From: Cyclaneusma minus
Taxonomy: Eukaryota > Ascomycota > Leotiomycetes > Marthamycetales > Marthamycetaceae
DNA length: 64,000 bases
Direction of reading: 5' to 3'
Assembly: GCA_037179335.1 (NCBI GenBank)
Contig: JAKZHN010000020.1
Coordinates: 124,001-188,000, forward strand
Positions within the stretch are counted from its first letter, which is position 1. Each line of letters begins with the position of its first letter. The position numbers were made by a program, and so were the translations under genes. This document shows, piece after piece, positions 44,564-55,067 of the stretch. The notes below the pieces were generated by a model. It was not told where the DNA came from and did not search any database. It worked only from the letters and a program-made list of their open reading frames with translations.

Positions 44564-46468
44564 CTATACGTCTTGCCAGACGTCCTTGTATTGAGCCCAG
44601 TCTTGGAAGCCTACGTAATTGTCAGTTTCAGCCCGGTTCGTCAGCAGAAGTCAAAGAAGACTCACCGAGCCGTCGAAGCTTGTCCATGCCTTCAGTAACA
44701 CCATCCAAGAACACTCGGTTCATGCCTTGCGACTTGAGTTTGTGCACGCAAGCCTCGACAAGACCCATACCGAGGATTTCTCGTTTTGAAGCTAGTGGAT
44801 AGATTGTCAGTCTTGTTTGCCATAAAAATTGAATTATCAGGAACCCTTTTGCGATTGGGGACGGGAACACTCACGAAGAACGCAAATGCAGGTAATGCCA
44901 CCAACATCCCGGCCGAGCTGTCCCGCCCATGGCAATTCCATTGCAATTGGATTCCTGAGGGTACGGCCATACGTGATGGCAGTGCCGATGACGCTCTCCT
45001 TCTCATCCGCATCCTTCTCCACCGCAATCATGATATCCTGAAAGCCGTCGTTTTCGACCAATTTTGAATACTGGTCAAACCACCCCATCTTGTCTTCTCT
45101 CGTAATAAACTCCTCAACCATGGCCAGGACATTGTCGGTATCTGAGGTACCGCATTCGCGTATCGAAATCGTATCCGTAGCTGTCTTCTGTGGAGGCCTC
45201 CAATCGACCAGATTTACTAGCATGTCATAGACTGGTCTCCCCTGTCCAGGAGCCGTGCTGTCCATCTTCCATCCGCGACGTTCGAGCCATCCTGAATCGA
45301 TTTTCTGAGATTTTGTCGGTCCATAGAGCAGTCGTGGGAAAGTACTACCCAATTGCACCCGCACCACACCGCGTGTCTTCTTTAGTGTATTGTAAGCATG
45401 GTTATGCAAACTGAGGCCCACACCTTGCTTCAGGTGAGAAGCCCTCGTGATGAGGAGTGCGATCGAACCAATAAGTTTGTCGCCCTCGTGATCGACATAG
45501 GTCAGATAAGTTGCGCAAAATCCAAGCAACTGTTCGCTCTCGGGATCCCGAACACAATAGTGTCTGCAATATCCCGGTCTTTTCAACAACCCACCAAGAG
45601 CCATAGAGTCTATGACAAAGTTGTTTTCCATAGCTTGGTTCCAGAGGGTTGAAACGCTTAGCATGTCTCGTGACTCGTCAAATGCGACCACAGGCCAGAC
45701 AATGGGTTGTGGAGTCTGGAGAACTGGAGTCTGGGGAACTGGAGTCTGGGGAATTGGAGGCTGGAGAATCGGAGGATGGGGCATTGGTAGAAGAGCCGGC
45801 GAGAAACCATCAGCTGTCAAATGATGCCGTTCCATCTCTCCGAACATGAGCGCTGCCGTAGCTTCCAGACATGGCCTTGAATAGCCCCGGGACTGAATGA
45901 TGGTCGGGAACTCATCTTCTCGATGTAAGATGTCGCCGCCAGGCTCGCAGCAGAGAACGACAATTAGTGGACGGTTTGCGCTCACGATACGCGCTATTGA
46001 GGCAATATCTACATGGCGTTCGGTTGACGAAGTCGCGTTGCAAATGACGAATATCACCAGAGATGCTCGAACCATGATCCCCACGTGGGTGCTAGTGATC
46101 CCATTGCGGTTTGTGTATGGGACGTGACGGATCTTAGAATGCCTCACGGCCAGTGCTCGACCAAAGGGCTCAAAAGGGTCGGCCGTATCAGTGGGATCAT
46201 GGGAGATGGGTACCACTAAAGGTGTCAGTAATACCACCACTTCATGTGGCTTCAGATTTCCCACGGCGGAAAGCCAACCAGCATGGTCACGGATGACAAA
46301 AGCAGGGCCCTCGTGGTGGGGACTAAAATTTGAAGACTCTCTACTTGAGCGCGCAGAAGGCATGCTGCCATATCTAGACAAGAAAGTCAGCATGATCGGT
46401 TGAGGAGATGGCAAGCACTACCTTCTACGGACGTCCTGGTTTGACCGGGACGAAATATCTGACGACAT
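44564..46468 (-). CDS. GNAT acetyltransferase resembling the C-terminal part of fungal GH3-GNAT fusions
   Basis: Proposed exons: 46468-46422, 46373-44875, 44791-44666 and 44610-44564, with introns of 48, 83 and 55 nt; 572 residues. Residues about 45-200 (EGPAFVIRDHAGWLSAVGNL; VVLLTPLVVPIS; DPFEPFGRALAVRHSKIRHV; NGITSTHVGIMVRA) match the accessory region that follows the catalytic domain of fungal GH3 beta-N-acetylhexosaminidases. A Pro/Gln repeat (PQTPVPQTPVLQTP) leads into two GNAT-like halves: HYCVRDPESEQLLGFCATYL with QGVGLSLHNHA, then GGITCICVLPSKREILGMGL ending GFQDWAQYKDVWQDV. No GH3 catalytic domain lies upstream; the protein starts MSSDISSRSNQDV. It may be a standalone or truncated relative; substrate unknown. 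The first intron (donor GTAGTG) is the weakest; an ATG at 46393 is the alternative start. Confidence 0.72.
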
Positions 46469-49306
46469 TTTTGAGGCAGGAACCTGAGGGTCCGAGACTT
46501 AAAACCTCGTGTACTATTGGGGGCGGGGCTGAGGACAAGTGCTTCGGGAGGTGATTCGGGATCAGAAGGTCTTCGCTGTTGTGCCACTTCTCAGATGAGC
46601 CCGCATGTGGTGAGTAGCACCAAAGTTGTCATGTGAGAATCATGGGCGACGATATTCGGAGAGTGAATGATTAAAAAGGACGACCGTCTCTTTCCGTGCT
46701 GCCTATTATTCGATATCAGTTCATGGTCCCCCGGTGCTCCCCCGGAGATTAGCGCTCAGATGCTATGAAGGACACGGATTCGGACAAGGTGTGGGCAAGG
46801 CGGGCCCCAACAAAAGATATCTGGTCGGAGTATTTCTTGTCGGCCTACTTGCGGCGAGAAAACATTCAAAGTTAGGATTGATGGAGGAAAAAACACGTAC
46901 TATGTAAATGAAAGGCGGATGTATGTACTCGTATGAACTGGCAGTAAACGCGAAAACGACGAAGGCCTCCCAGACGGATCAAGAAAAAGGTGCGGCACGG
47001 ACGGATGGCGCTCGGCGGAGGCAGATGCGGTACTTGTTTCGCGTCCGACGATGAAATGGGCTTGTCAAGTCGACGGGGAATAATTGGGATGTCGATGGAA
47101 CGATGGCACGACGAAAGAATCTGGGGCCGGCGGCGCGGTCAATAATTGATGTGACGGTCTCGGAGCGTTGAGTGTGGCTAGCCCGCGGTGCTAGCGCAGA
47201 CTGGGGTCTTCCGCCCAAGCGAACTAGAGGGATTGAAGCTTGTCACTCCCTGGCCGGCTCCACAACCAGAACTGCGTGTCCTGTGTCTTCGCTCCGTGGT
47301 CTGAACAATATCGACGGATGGCCAGCCTGCTTCTTGGGAGCGGCAATGCTTCGTCTGGACTGCGCCCGCTGGAGTGCTGGTCGCCTGTTCTTTTCGGTGT
47401 GACGGCAGCAAAGGAAAATATCGGGTTGCTGAGAGTGAGGCCGGGCTGCCTTCAGAGCCTTCGAGATCAAGCACAGGCAGTCGTCGCGCGAAGAAAGCCC
47501 ATTGTCGGTACAGCCGGATGTCGATACGCCTCTGTGTATGGGCGACGGGGCGTCGGAAAAGAGTCTTACGAAGAAGAAGAGAAGTCTCTCGGTGATGATG
47601 CATTTATTTGGAGGAGTAGCATGCCAGCAGGTTCGAGGCTTTGGTTGCACAGGCCCAGGGTCTAAATTTGACGTGACACAGCGCGATCCTTAGCTCGTAG
47701 CACAAGTCCATGTACATGTAGTAATAAATGTATGTCTGACAAGGACACGTGGGCTACATTCGGAGTCTACGGATTACGAAGCACAAACAGCCGTTGGCCT
47801 GCCAGATGCTTCCCTTAAATCCCAAATCCCACGAAGGTGAAGGAGCTCGACATGGCTACTATGTGCTGGTCCGGGCAGCTGCTAATTCGGCCCTTGGGTG
47901 GGAACTGGAAAAGTTTGTGCGACGCAGCATGGGGCTAGAGCAAGCAAAATCCGTCAGCTACCCACTCCCCCAGGATACCTCCCCAGACACCACCGCTTGC
48001 GCTGTGTGCGTCAATTGTTTGCTTTGGACAATTGTGGTTCATCTTGATGAACGGGCTGGAGCAAAATAGGTGGTTATCACGAGTCTGCCAAGTTGTGGTT
48101 TATGATTCGAGTCGGCTGCGCATCGGGATACATATCATTTTCTCTCCCTCGTGCATGTTGGACAGTAACACGGCGATGGACGCCGGCGGCCGCTGAGGAA
48201 CCCCACACGCACCCATCACAAACCGCCTCCGGTATGACAGTCCTGGGTCTGGCAAGCTCCATCTGAAGATGTTCCGACCACGCGGGCTGGAATGAGTTGA
48301 GCGTCTGCTAGCTTACCAAGCAGTCAGGCCTTCATCCCCTCGCTCACGCCCTTTTCAGCTGTGTGCAGACTGCAGTGGCCGTGTAACACGAGATATCTTG
48401 AAGAGCTTCTGGAACAGCACGGCTGGCTGCCGGAGCGAGTCTGGGTATGGCAAGATTTCTGCGACGGCTTCAAGCCCTGGGGCTGGGAGATCTGAGATAT
48501 CGGCGTCGGGCTGAGAAAAAGCATCAGAAGTCGGAAAGCGAATTTGGCGTTGGCATGGTTGAGCCTGGTACTCGGGATTTGGGAGAATGCTGCATTGGAG
48601 CATTCCTTCCAACAGCTGTCGTGGTGACACCAAAGGCCCCTTTTCTCGAGAAGGGCATCGAGCCTTGCTATCGGACCGCGCGGTAAGAGGTAATTCGCGT
48701 GTGGGGGTCCGGATCAACAGAAGGGATCAAAGGCGTGGCGGCGATGAGACAGGTCACAGCAGAGTCTCAGAGCCTTCTGAAGAATTGCTGGAGGGTGTAG
48801 GGCCGGGCGACGTGATTGAGCATCGTAAAGCAGATGCTTTCTCAACACCATCAGGCTGTTTCTGTGTTACCACGACGACGTTTCATGGATGACGGCGGGG
48901 GGCTTTTGTCGCTTGGCTTCATCCGTGGTTAACCTTCTTGTGCCGCCAAAATAAACCAAGTGTGCAAGAAGCTCGGGCCTTTGATCGTTTGATATCGCAT
49001 TCGCAGCCCGGTCGAGAATTAAACATCAAAAAACTGTATATCCAGGCGATCTACTAATCAATATAATTCCTATTGAAAATATAAGTTGAGGTATTAAAGA
49101 CAGGCTGTGAAAATAGAGCGTTTTAGTACCGAAGGCTGAGTGACCGAGTCTGCAGCACCAAAAGCCTCCAGCAAGCGAGCCTCGCCCAAACATCTCCCCG
49201 ATGCACCACCCTACCAACAACCAGACTAATCAACTTACGCAGCCCACTGTCAGCACATCCGCTCCTCTCTCAGGTCGCGCATTGTTGTGCATGAACCATT
49301 GCGCCA
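46469..49306. other. Long intergenic region
   Basis: No recognised gene. Around 47178-47665 three to four frames of 135-141 codons overlap on opposite strands, and 48355-48717 has a 120-codon minus frame. Composition alone does not favour any of them. The right end carries the mis6 promoter and leader. Confidence 0.45.
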
Positions 49307-49329
49307 ATGGCGCCGGCCCCAGAGATTGA
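49291..49329 (+). promoter_or_regulatory. Upstream ORF overlapping the mis6 start
   Basis: ATG at 49291 opens a 12-codon frame ending TGA at 49327-49329. It overlaps the main ATG (49307) in a different frame. If this leader is transcribed unspliced, it would reduce initiation at the main start. Confidence 0.4.
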
Positions 49330-51862
49330 GGACGAGGATGCGGGAAATGCGCTCCAAAACGCGCTGGCCGACTTCGAAAAAGGTGAACCTACGCGTCGTA
49401 ACACCCTGTCACGTGCCATAGCTCACAACCCTCGCAGCATCGCGAACGCCTCCCAAGCTCCGGCCAGTAAAGATCAATGCCTCTCTAGACAAGCTGTGTG
49501 CCAAGGCTTATGAGAATGGCCTGCCTTCCGAGTCTCTAGACAGGCTCGTCGACATCATCACCCTGCCGAATGACCTCGATCAGGCTACCACCAACGCCGT
49601 CATCAAGAATATCTACCCTGCCGAGAAAGTACCTGATGGTACTGTACTCAAGGTGGTAGGTAGTCTGGGCCATGGAGTTGCGAAGATCTCTTTTCCTGCC
49701 CAGGCTGCCCTTTTAAAGTGGCTTGTCATGGTGTATGATGTGTTGGAGAATCAAAAAGTTTTGTCGAGTGTCTATGGCGTGTTTTTCAATCTGCTTGATA
49801 CTGTTGCTATCAGGTGAGCCCTCTACTTTTCAACAAGCTGTAAAACAAAAGACAAACTCGTCTTCGCAAACCAGGGACTGTCTGGAACCTCGGTGTTTTC
49901 TGGACAAATGAAGAAATACTAATCTGACTAGGGGGGCTGTTTGCCATCTACTCTCACTTGTCACACGACGCAAACACGTGAGACCATTCAGAATCCAACA
50001 CCTGTACGTTCTCAGGTCCAGAGTGATGAGACTTCGAGCTAACCATAGCAAAGGCTCGAATTGTGTAGGCAGACTGGCAATGAACCACCACTTATCGGTC
50101 TCCTCCGAGTTTACAAGGACTACTATCCCGATGTCATTGTCGGTGACGTGACAGGAGGCCGAGCGACCGTTTTCACGGTTTGTATCTCCAGAAAAGCCGG
50201 CACTTTTGTTTCTTTATCGTAGGCTAATCATAATTTTAGCATCCAAATCCAGAATGGCGTCAAAGACTCGGGGATATTCAAGAAGCACATTTCCAGCGCA
50301 ACCAGGATGCTGGCAGCGGACAGGGCAAATTCCGTGTTGTTCGACGGGGAGTCAATGGGGTGAAGCGTAGCAAGATTTCTGTTGTTCCCGAAGTCCACAC
50401 CTCACGGGCGCAAGAAGTGAGTTGTCAACTGTTCTCATCTCCAGTTAATACTGACCCCTAGTAGACTTCCGTGACACTCGAGGAAATTGATAATGTCGAC
50501 CATTTCGTCCAACGTCTGGAAAAGATCGAATTGCCCAACCAGCTTGTGGCCGTCATGGGCGACCCCCTTCTCCAGAAGTTGCTCCAGTTGAAAGGAACTC
50601 CCAGTACCATACAAAGAGTGGATTGCTGGCTCATGGCGTTCTTTCAGGACCGGCTGGAAGACAACGATGTTGAGAGGATTCTGGCAATGCTAGACTCTAT
50701 TCTTGAATATGTCAGGTTCAGCAAAAGACTTCCGGATGCATGTCTTACTTATCTCAAATCTCTTCTCGGGGAATGGGACGGCATTACCGGACGTTCCACG
50801 ATCCTCGGCCTTCTCAGCTATGTCCCCATCCAGCATTGGGAAACGCTTTACAAGAGCATCCTCACACACCTGGAAACCGCCATCATCGACACCACAGTCG
50901 AATCCCAAACCACCCTTCTCACATTCTACGCCTCCCTCCTCCAGAACTGGACAACCACTCTTCTCTCCTACACGACCGCCTCCCCGCCCATCCCAGTTCC
51001 TCCTCACGCCACCCGAACCATATCCCACCTCACCACACACGCCAACACCCTCGCCCTCAACATCCTCGAATGCACCCCCTCCCTCAACACAACCACCACC
51101 CACCCCTCCATCCTCACCTTCTACGAACGCACCGTCCACGCCCTCTCCCTCCCCACCCTCCTCCCCCACCTCCGCATCACCACCCCCCGCTCCCCCCTAA
51201 TCTACCAACTCCACATCACCCCCTCCCTCACCACGCTCTCGCGCCTCTGCTCCATCCTCGCCTCCTACAAACGCGCCCTCGAAACCGCCATGTCCGCCAA
51301 ACCCCCACCCTCCGCCACCACCTACTCAACTACGCCCGCTCCACCAAGCCAGCAATACGACAAAGGCTTTGTGAATCATTTTAATGGCTTCCTCATGGAT
51401 ATTTGCAATTCACTCTGGCGCGCCCGCGCCTTCAACAAATCCGACACCAACGCACTCGGCTGTCTCCTCCCCGACGCCACCATCACCTCGCTCACAAACC
51501 ACGTGCACAAAGTCGATTCCTCTCTCCAATTCCCAGCCTTATTTTCGCTAAGCTACAATCCGGCGCTCTGTGCGCTGTCGATAGCGTACGTGCGAGATTT
51601 GGAAGACGAGGAGTTGGGGAAAGAAGATGATGAGGGGGGGTTGCGGGAGAGACAGAGGGGGCCGGTGACGCAGAAGAGTTTGCAGTTGTTGGGACAGAAG
51701 GGAGGGGTGAGGTTGAGTTGGCCGGAGTATCGGTTGGGGGTGCTGAGGTATTTGGAGGAGAGGGGCGTGGAGGGGGTGGGGGAGTTGATGTATAATACTA
51801 TGAAGCATTTGATGGAGAAGGGGGAGAGGAGGGGTGGGGCTGGGGCTGGGGGGAGGAGGTGA
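49307..51862 (+). CDS. mis6: Inner kinetochore protein Mis6/CENP-I
   Basis: Mis6/CENP-I (Ctf3 in budding yeast), an inner-kinetochore (CCAN) subunit at centromeric chromatin. Exons: 49307-49382, 49438-49813, 49932-50015, 50069-50177, 50240-50416 and 50465-51862; about 739 residues. Key motifs appear only after splicing: ASRTPPKLRPVKINASLDKL, then AVCHLLSLVTRRKHVRPFRI, TGNEPPLIGLLRVYKDYYPD and THPNPEWRQRL, the classic N-terminal Mis6 signature. The remainder is a helical-repeat protein (VDHFVQRLEKIELPNQLVAV; YDKGFVNHFNGFLMDICNSL; LSYNPALCALSIAYVRDLED). The third donor is ambiguous: GT at 50016 keeps HLYVLRQTGNEPPL, while the stronger consensus at 50004 (GTACGT) removes four residues in the same phase. 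The C-terminal tail is charged, then Gly/Arg-rich. Exon 6 is strikingly C-rich on the coding strand (50880-51500), then G-rich. Confidence 0.87.
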
Positions 51863-51981
51863 GGGGTTGTGTGGAGCGTGGGGGCTGGAAGGGTGGGTAG
51901 AGGTGAATTGAGATGGTTTGGCGGGTTTTGTGGAGATGTCACTTGGTATGAAGGATGTTGCTTTGTTAGGTTTATGAGTGA

Positions 51982-52186
51982 AAGTTATGTGACAAGAGTC
52001 GCACCGCCTGTCGATTAATCCAAAGTATCCGCGGTACCTTAATTAGGAATATTCCCAGTGATTTGGAGTGTTCCCCAGTAGTTTGGGGAATTCTCGTAAC
52101 TGAAACAGGGGTACATTTTAACTGCTGCCACACGTTAATTCTATTCAGAGAAGGGATGCACTGTGCAGACTTTTGTCGTCCCACTG
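51982..52186. mobile_element. MITE-like element, short copy
   Basis: Left end AAGTTATGTGACAAGAGTCG then CACCGCC corresponds to the 29443 left end. The right end GTGCAGACTTTTGTCGTCCC then ACTG (52163-52186) matches 29662-29685 at 22 of 24 positions. The interior has three palindromic units (TAGGAATATTCCCAGTGATT, GGAGTGTTCCCCAGTAG, GGGGAATTCTCGTAACTG). Confidence 0.6.
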
Positions 52187-52199
52187 GAAGGTCAGATAA

Positions 52200-52360
52200 G
52201 GTCATGGATTGTACTTTGAAGCATTTGATGGAGAAGAGGGTGAGGGAGGTATGGTGTTGGCGAGAGGAGATGAGGGGTGCGGATTTGCTGGGAGAGGTTC
52301 AGATGGGTTGGACGGATGTTGTGTTGTACAAAATGCACGGGGTATGAAGAATGCTAATTG
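52200..52360 (+). pseudogene. Partial duplicate of the mis6 3' end
   Basis: GAAGCATTTGATGGAGAAG recurs at about 51802 (inside the last codons of mis6) and 52216. Further similarity follows (GAGGAGGTGAGGGG versus GAGGAGATGAGGGG; GGTATGAAGGATG versus GGTATGAAGAATG). The two copies are separated by the MITE-like element. Confidence 0.65.
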
Positions 52361-52596
52361 TGCGGGCTTGGAAGCTGGAGTTCCAGCAAAGTCATCGATT
52401 TTGAGCTAGATAGCTGGAGTGATGGTTGGTATGAGAGTACCGAATCCATGCATGGAATTTCGCAGTCCGTAGTCTGCTCAAGCTCACTTGAAAGAAACCC
52501 TGCGCAACTGGCTTCCGTACATGGAGTACTTTCGTAGCCCTCTTGGCCTCGTTTGCTGCACCCAGTCCTTTCCTGTTTATCCATTGTGCCCACTTC

Positions 52597-53348
52597 CTAG
52601 TCAGTGGCCACCAGATACCTCTTCATTCTTTCCTCACTCCAGGGTGTTTGTCTCGGCCCTGACGCGGCGATGTCCTCCAGTACTTCCACCAGCAACTCTG
52701 CAAATGCCCCACCGCCCCGGACGATCTTCTTTCGCTCCTCAACGAATGTTCCGTTGTAGATCGCGACATCAAAGATGAATTTCAACAGTGGGTAAGTCCG
52801 TGGATCTGCTGCCAGCTCGTTAAGGTCCAGATCCTCCGTCTCCATAGTGAGAAGGTCTACGTAGTCATCAGAGTTCTCGCAGAAGTGGCGAAGCACTGAA
52901 TTTTGGAAAATAGGAGCCTCGATCAACGCGCCTAGAAGCCAAAGACGGCATGGATTGAAGTTGCGTTCGAGACCGAAGTTGCCTTTGTAAAGCCACACTA
53001 CAAAGTCGCCCAACCCGTTCCAGATGTAGTCGCGATAGTAGCAACCCCTGATGTTCCACTTCTCGTTCGGGAAGACGATGTTCCATTGTACGTTGTCCGG
53101 GTGTGTCCGCATGACCTCACTAAACTTGGCCGAGAAGTTTTCGAGCAACGGCTTGGGAACGCAGATAGGCTGGAGGCGGTCATTGTCGGGGTACTCGAAG
53201 CCGATTTTGTAGGAGGTGGCGTGAATCAGACTAGAATATTGAATATTAGGCATACCCTGTCATTGGGATATTTCCGTAGGTAGTATTCGGAGACTCACTC
53301 ATTCAGAAGGTCGTCCAGCTTCTCGCCTTCGAGGAACCTCACAGCCAT
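52597..53348 (-). CDS. BTB-like family member 3
   Basis: Third paralogue of the family at 26.9 and 28.4 kb, on the other side of the island and inverted. Exon 1 is 53348-53299 (MAVRFLEGEKLDDLLN), the intron 53231-53298 (GTGAGT...TTCTAG, phase 2), exon 2 53230-52597; 227 residues. The intron sits at the same position and phase as in the other two copies. Shared order: LIHATSYKIGFEYPDN, VPKPLLENFSAKFSEVM, NVQWNIVFPNEKW, LGDFVVWLYKGNF, CRLWLLGALIEAPIFQNSVL, EERKKIVRGGGAFAELLVEV, SGPRQTPWSEERMKRYLVAT. The central part resembles a divergent BTB fold; the C-terminal RKKIxRGGG-AELL-EVLED-SGPR-PW block looks family-specific. Function unknown. A (GA)n tract lies in its upstream region. Confidence 0.75.
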
Positions 53349-53489
53349 CTTGACGGTCGGTTGCTTCACGCATCTAGTCAGCAAGGAACGGAGAGAGGCG
53401 CGATCATGGACAAGGTGAGGTTACAATACCTAAGTAGCAGCAAACGATCGTTCAGATGGGTCCAACTGGGAGGCTGTTGGTGGTTGTGT

Positions 53490-53513
53490 TGAGAGAGAGA
53501 GAGAGAGAGAGGG
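53490..53513. repeat. (GA)n microsatellite
   Basis: About ten to eleven GA dinucleotides upstream of the BTB-like gene 3. Confidence 0.85.
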
Positions 53514-54239
53514 CTCGTGGAGCAGCTATATTCTGCCCCACTAGCGCGCTGCAGGGCAGCCGAGGGGGCCTCAGGCTGGAGCACGCGCTTGAGGCACGTG
53601 CCGTAAACGTGCCGACAAAATTTAGCCCTTAAGATGGAGAGCTGGAGATGTGAAGATGGCTAGGGAAGAACAAAGCTGCCTTTGATCGGCAGAGGAGGGC
53701 AGCTCATATTTCCAGGTCTTAGCATATGGCCCAATATTGATGACTTGGTTTTTTGCTTTCATTCCCCCTGGCACATACATACATATAGCGAAACCGCTAC
53801 CCGGATAACATCTAATAATCAAATTTCCAAGGCACGTGTGGTCAATATAAACTAGCAACTCAGTTCAGAACTTGAGACTTAGCGTGTTTGAATGATCGCG
53901 AGGTGAGAGGGTGGCAAGAACACAAAAAAAAACTAGCTTTAGGACCTTATAGATTCAAAACAGTGAACAGAAACATATCAAATACCATGGGCTCCCTGGC
54001 TCGGATGGAAAGGAAACTCTACGGATTAGTACATCCACAGAAGTGGTGTGATTGGCCAAATCAAACCTGTAGGCACACGGGCTTGGATTCAACTGCTACC
54101 GGGAGCGCAGCTGAATTTTTTGTATTTTTCTTTTTGGCCGATTTTTGTTTTGGCGCGAATCGCCGTAGCAGTGGCTGCGGTGCTCGCATGTTTCCAGTCT
54201 TGAGCTCACTCACCCGCCTGCTTTCTTACAAAAGGTTGC

Positions 54240-54275
54240 CGAAAAGGCCGGGGGTTCGACTCCCCGGTTGAAGCT
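54240..54275 (+). ncRNA. Orphan B-box / T-arm-like segment
   Basis: GGTTCGACTCC is a perfect Pol III B-box consensus, flanked by a CCGGGG/CCCCGG stem and followed by TTGAAGC and, about 40 nt on, a TTTTTT run. No matching 5' half, A box or acceptor strand (GCTTCAA) is found in the preceding 100 nt. It may be a tRNA relic, a SINE-like end or the internal promoter of an unrecognised Pol III RNA. Confidence 0.3.
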
Positions 54276-55067
54276 CTAGGCATATACCTAAAAAGGAAAC
54301 CCACTATTTTTTGGAGGGATTTTTTTTGCTCTGCTTTCGCATCGTCAGAACGTCAGTTCTTAACTGCTTTACGGTGCAGCAAAATCTCAGTGTACACCAT
54401 AACATTGTCCTGTTGCAGATGGTGCCGTCGTTTCATAAAGCATTTGCCAGTGTTCTGAAAGCATTTTATCAGTCGGGGACGGTCTCAGGGAGGAGACACA
54501 TCTATGGAGTATTTTGGTCTGTCGTTGCTAAATCAGCCTGTCGACGTGTTTCTTGCTTTCCATGTGGCACAATTTTGACGAATTCTTAATCGAGCTCATT
54601 CAGTGACAAGTTTCTGGCTCCCAGACTCAAAGAACCATCTTCGGCGGGTAAAAAATACCTTGGAAACCGCCAGAAACCCCTGAGATTCTCCCTGCTGCTT
54701 GGGAGTTCTCTTCAGTTCCGTCGGGAAAAATGTGCTGTGGCTTTGTGATTTGGTACTGTTAGCAAGCTAGCTCACTGACAGCTTCATCTCATTTCCAAAG
54801 TGGTGCTGAAGAAGGAAATGCTCTCTCACTCTCACACATATTGTCAAATGTCCCTGCACTATGCTAGAAAGCCATTCGATTCTGAAATTTTGATGGGGGT
54901 ATTGATATATATGCTAACTCCCAACTTCACTATCCAGATGTTTTCGCGACCGCTGGAATAGCTGTTTCTCCCTTTTGCCACCCCAAGCAATACCAGTTGC
55001 TGCTGCTAACACTAGCTACTACCTTGACCGAAGTTTTTAGGAACACAGATAATACTGACCACATCGT

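Larger units (their letters stand above)
51863..52596. other. 3' flank of mis6 with duplicated gene end
   Basis: Contains a MITE-like copy (51982-52186) and a degenerate second copy of the mis6 3' end (52200-52360). No independent gene recognised; the region is shared by the convergent mis6 and BTB-like gene 3. Confidence 0.5.
53349..55067. other. Intergenic with Pol III-like box
   Basis: Contains a (GA)n microsatellite at 53490-53513 and a tRNA-3'-half-like segment near 54240-54275. No protein gene is supported; short frames lack features. Confidence 0.45.

Noticed and set aside
47178..47665. Overlapping 135-141-codon frames on both strands
   Set aside because: Mutually exclusive frames in stop-poor, GC-richer DNA; none shows a domain or splice pattern.
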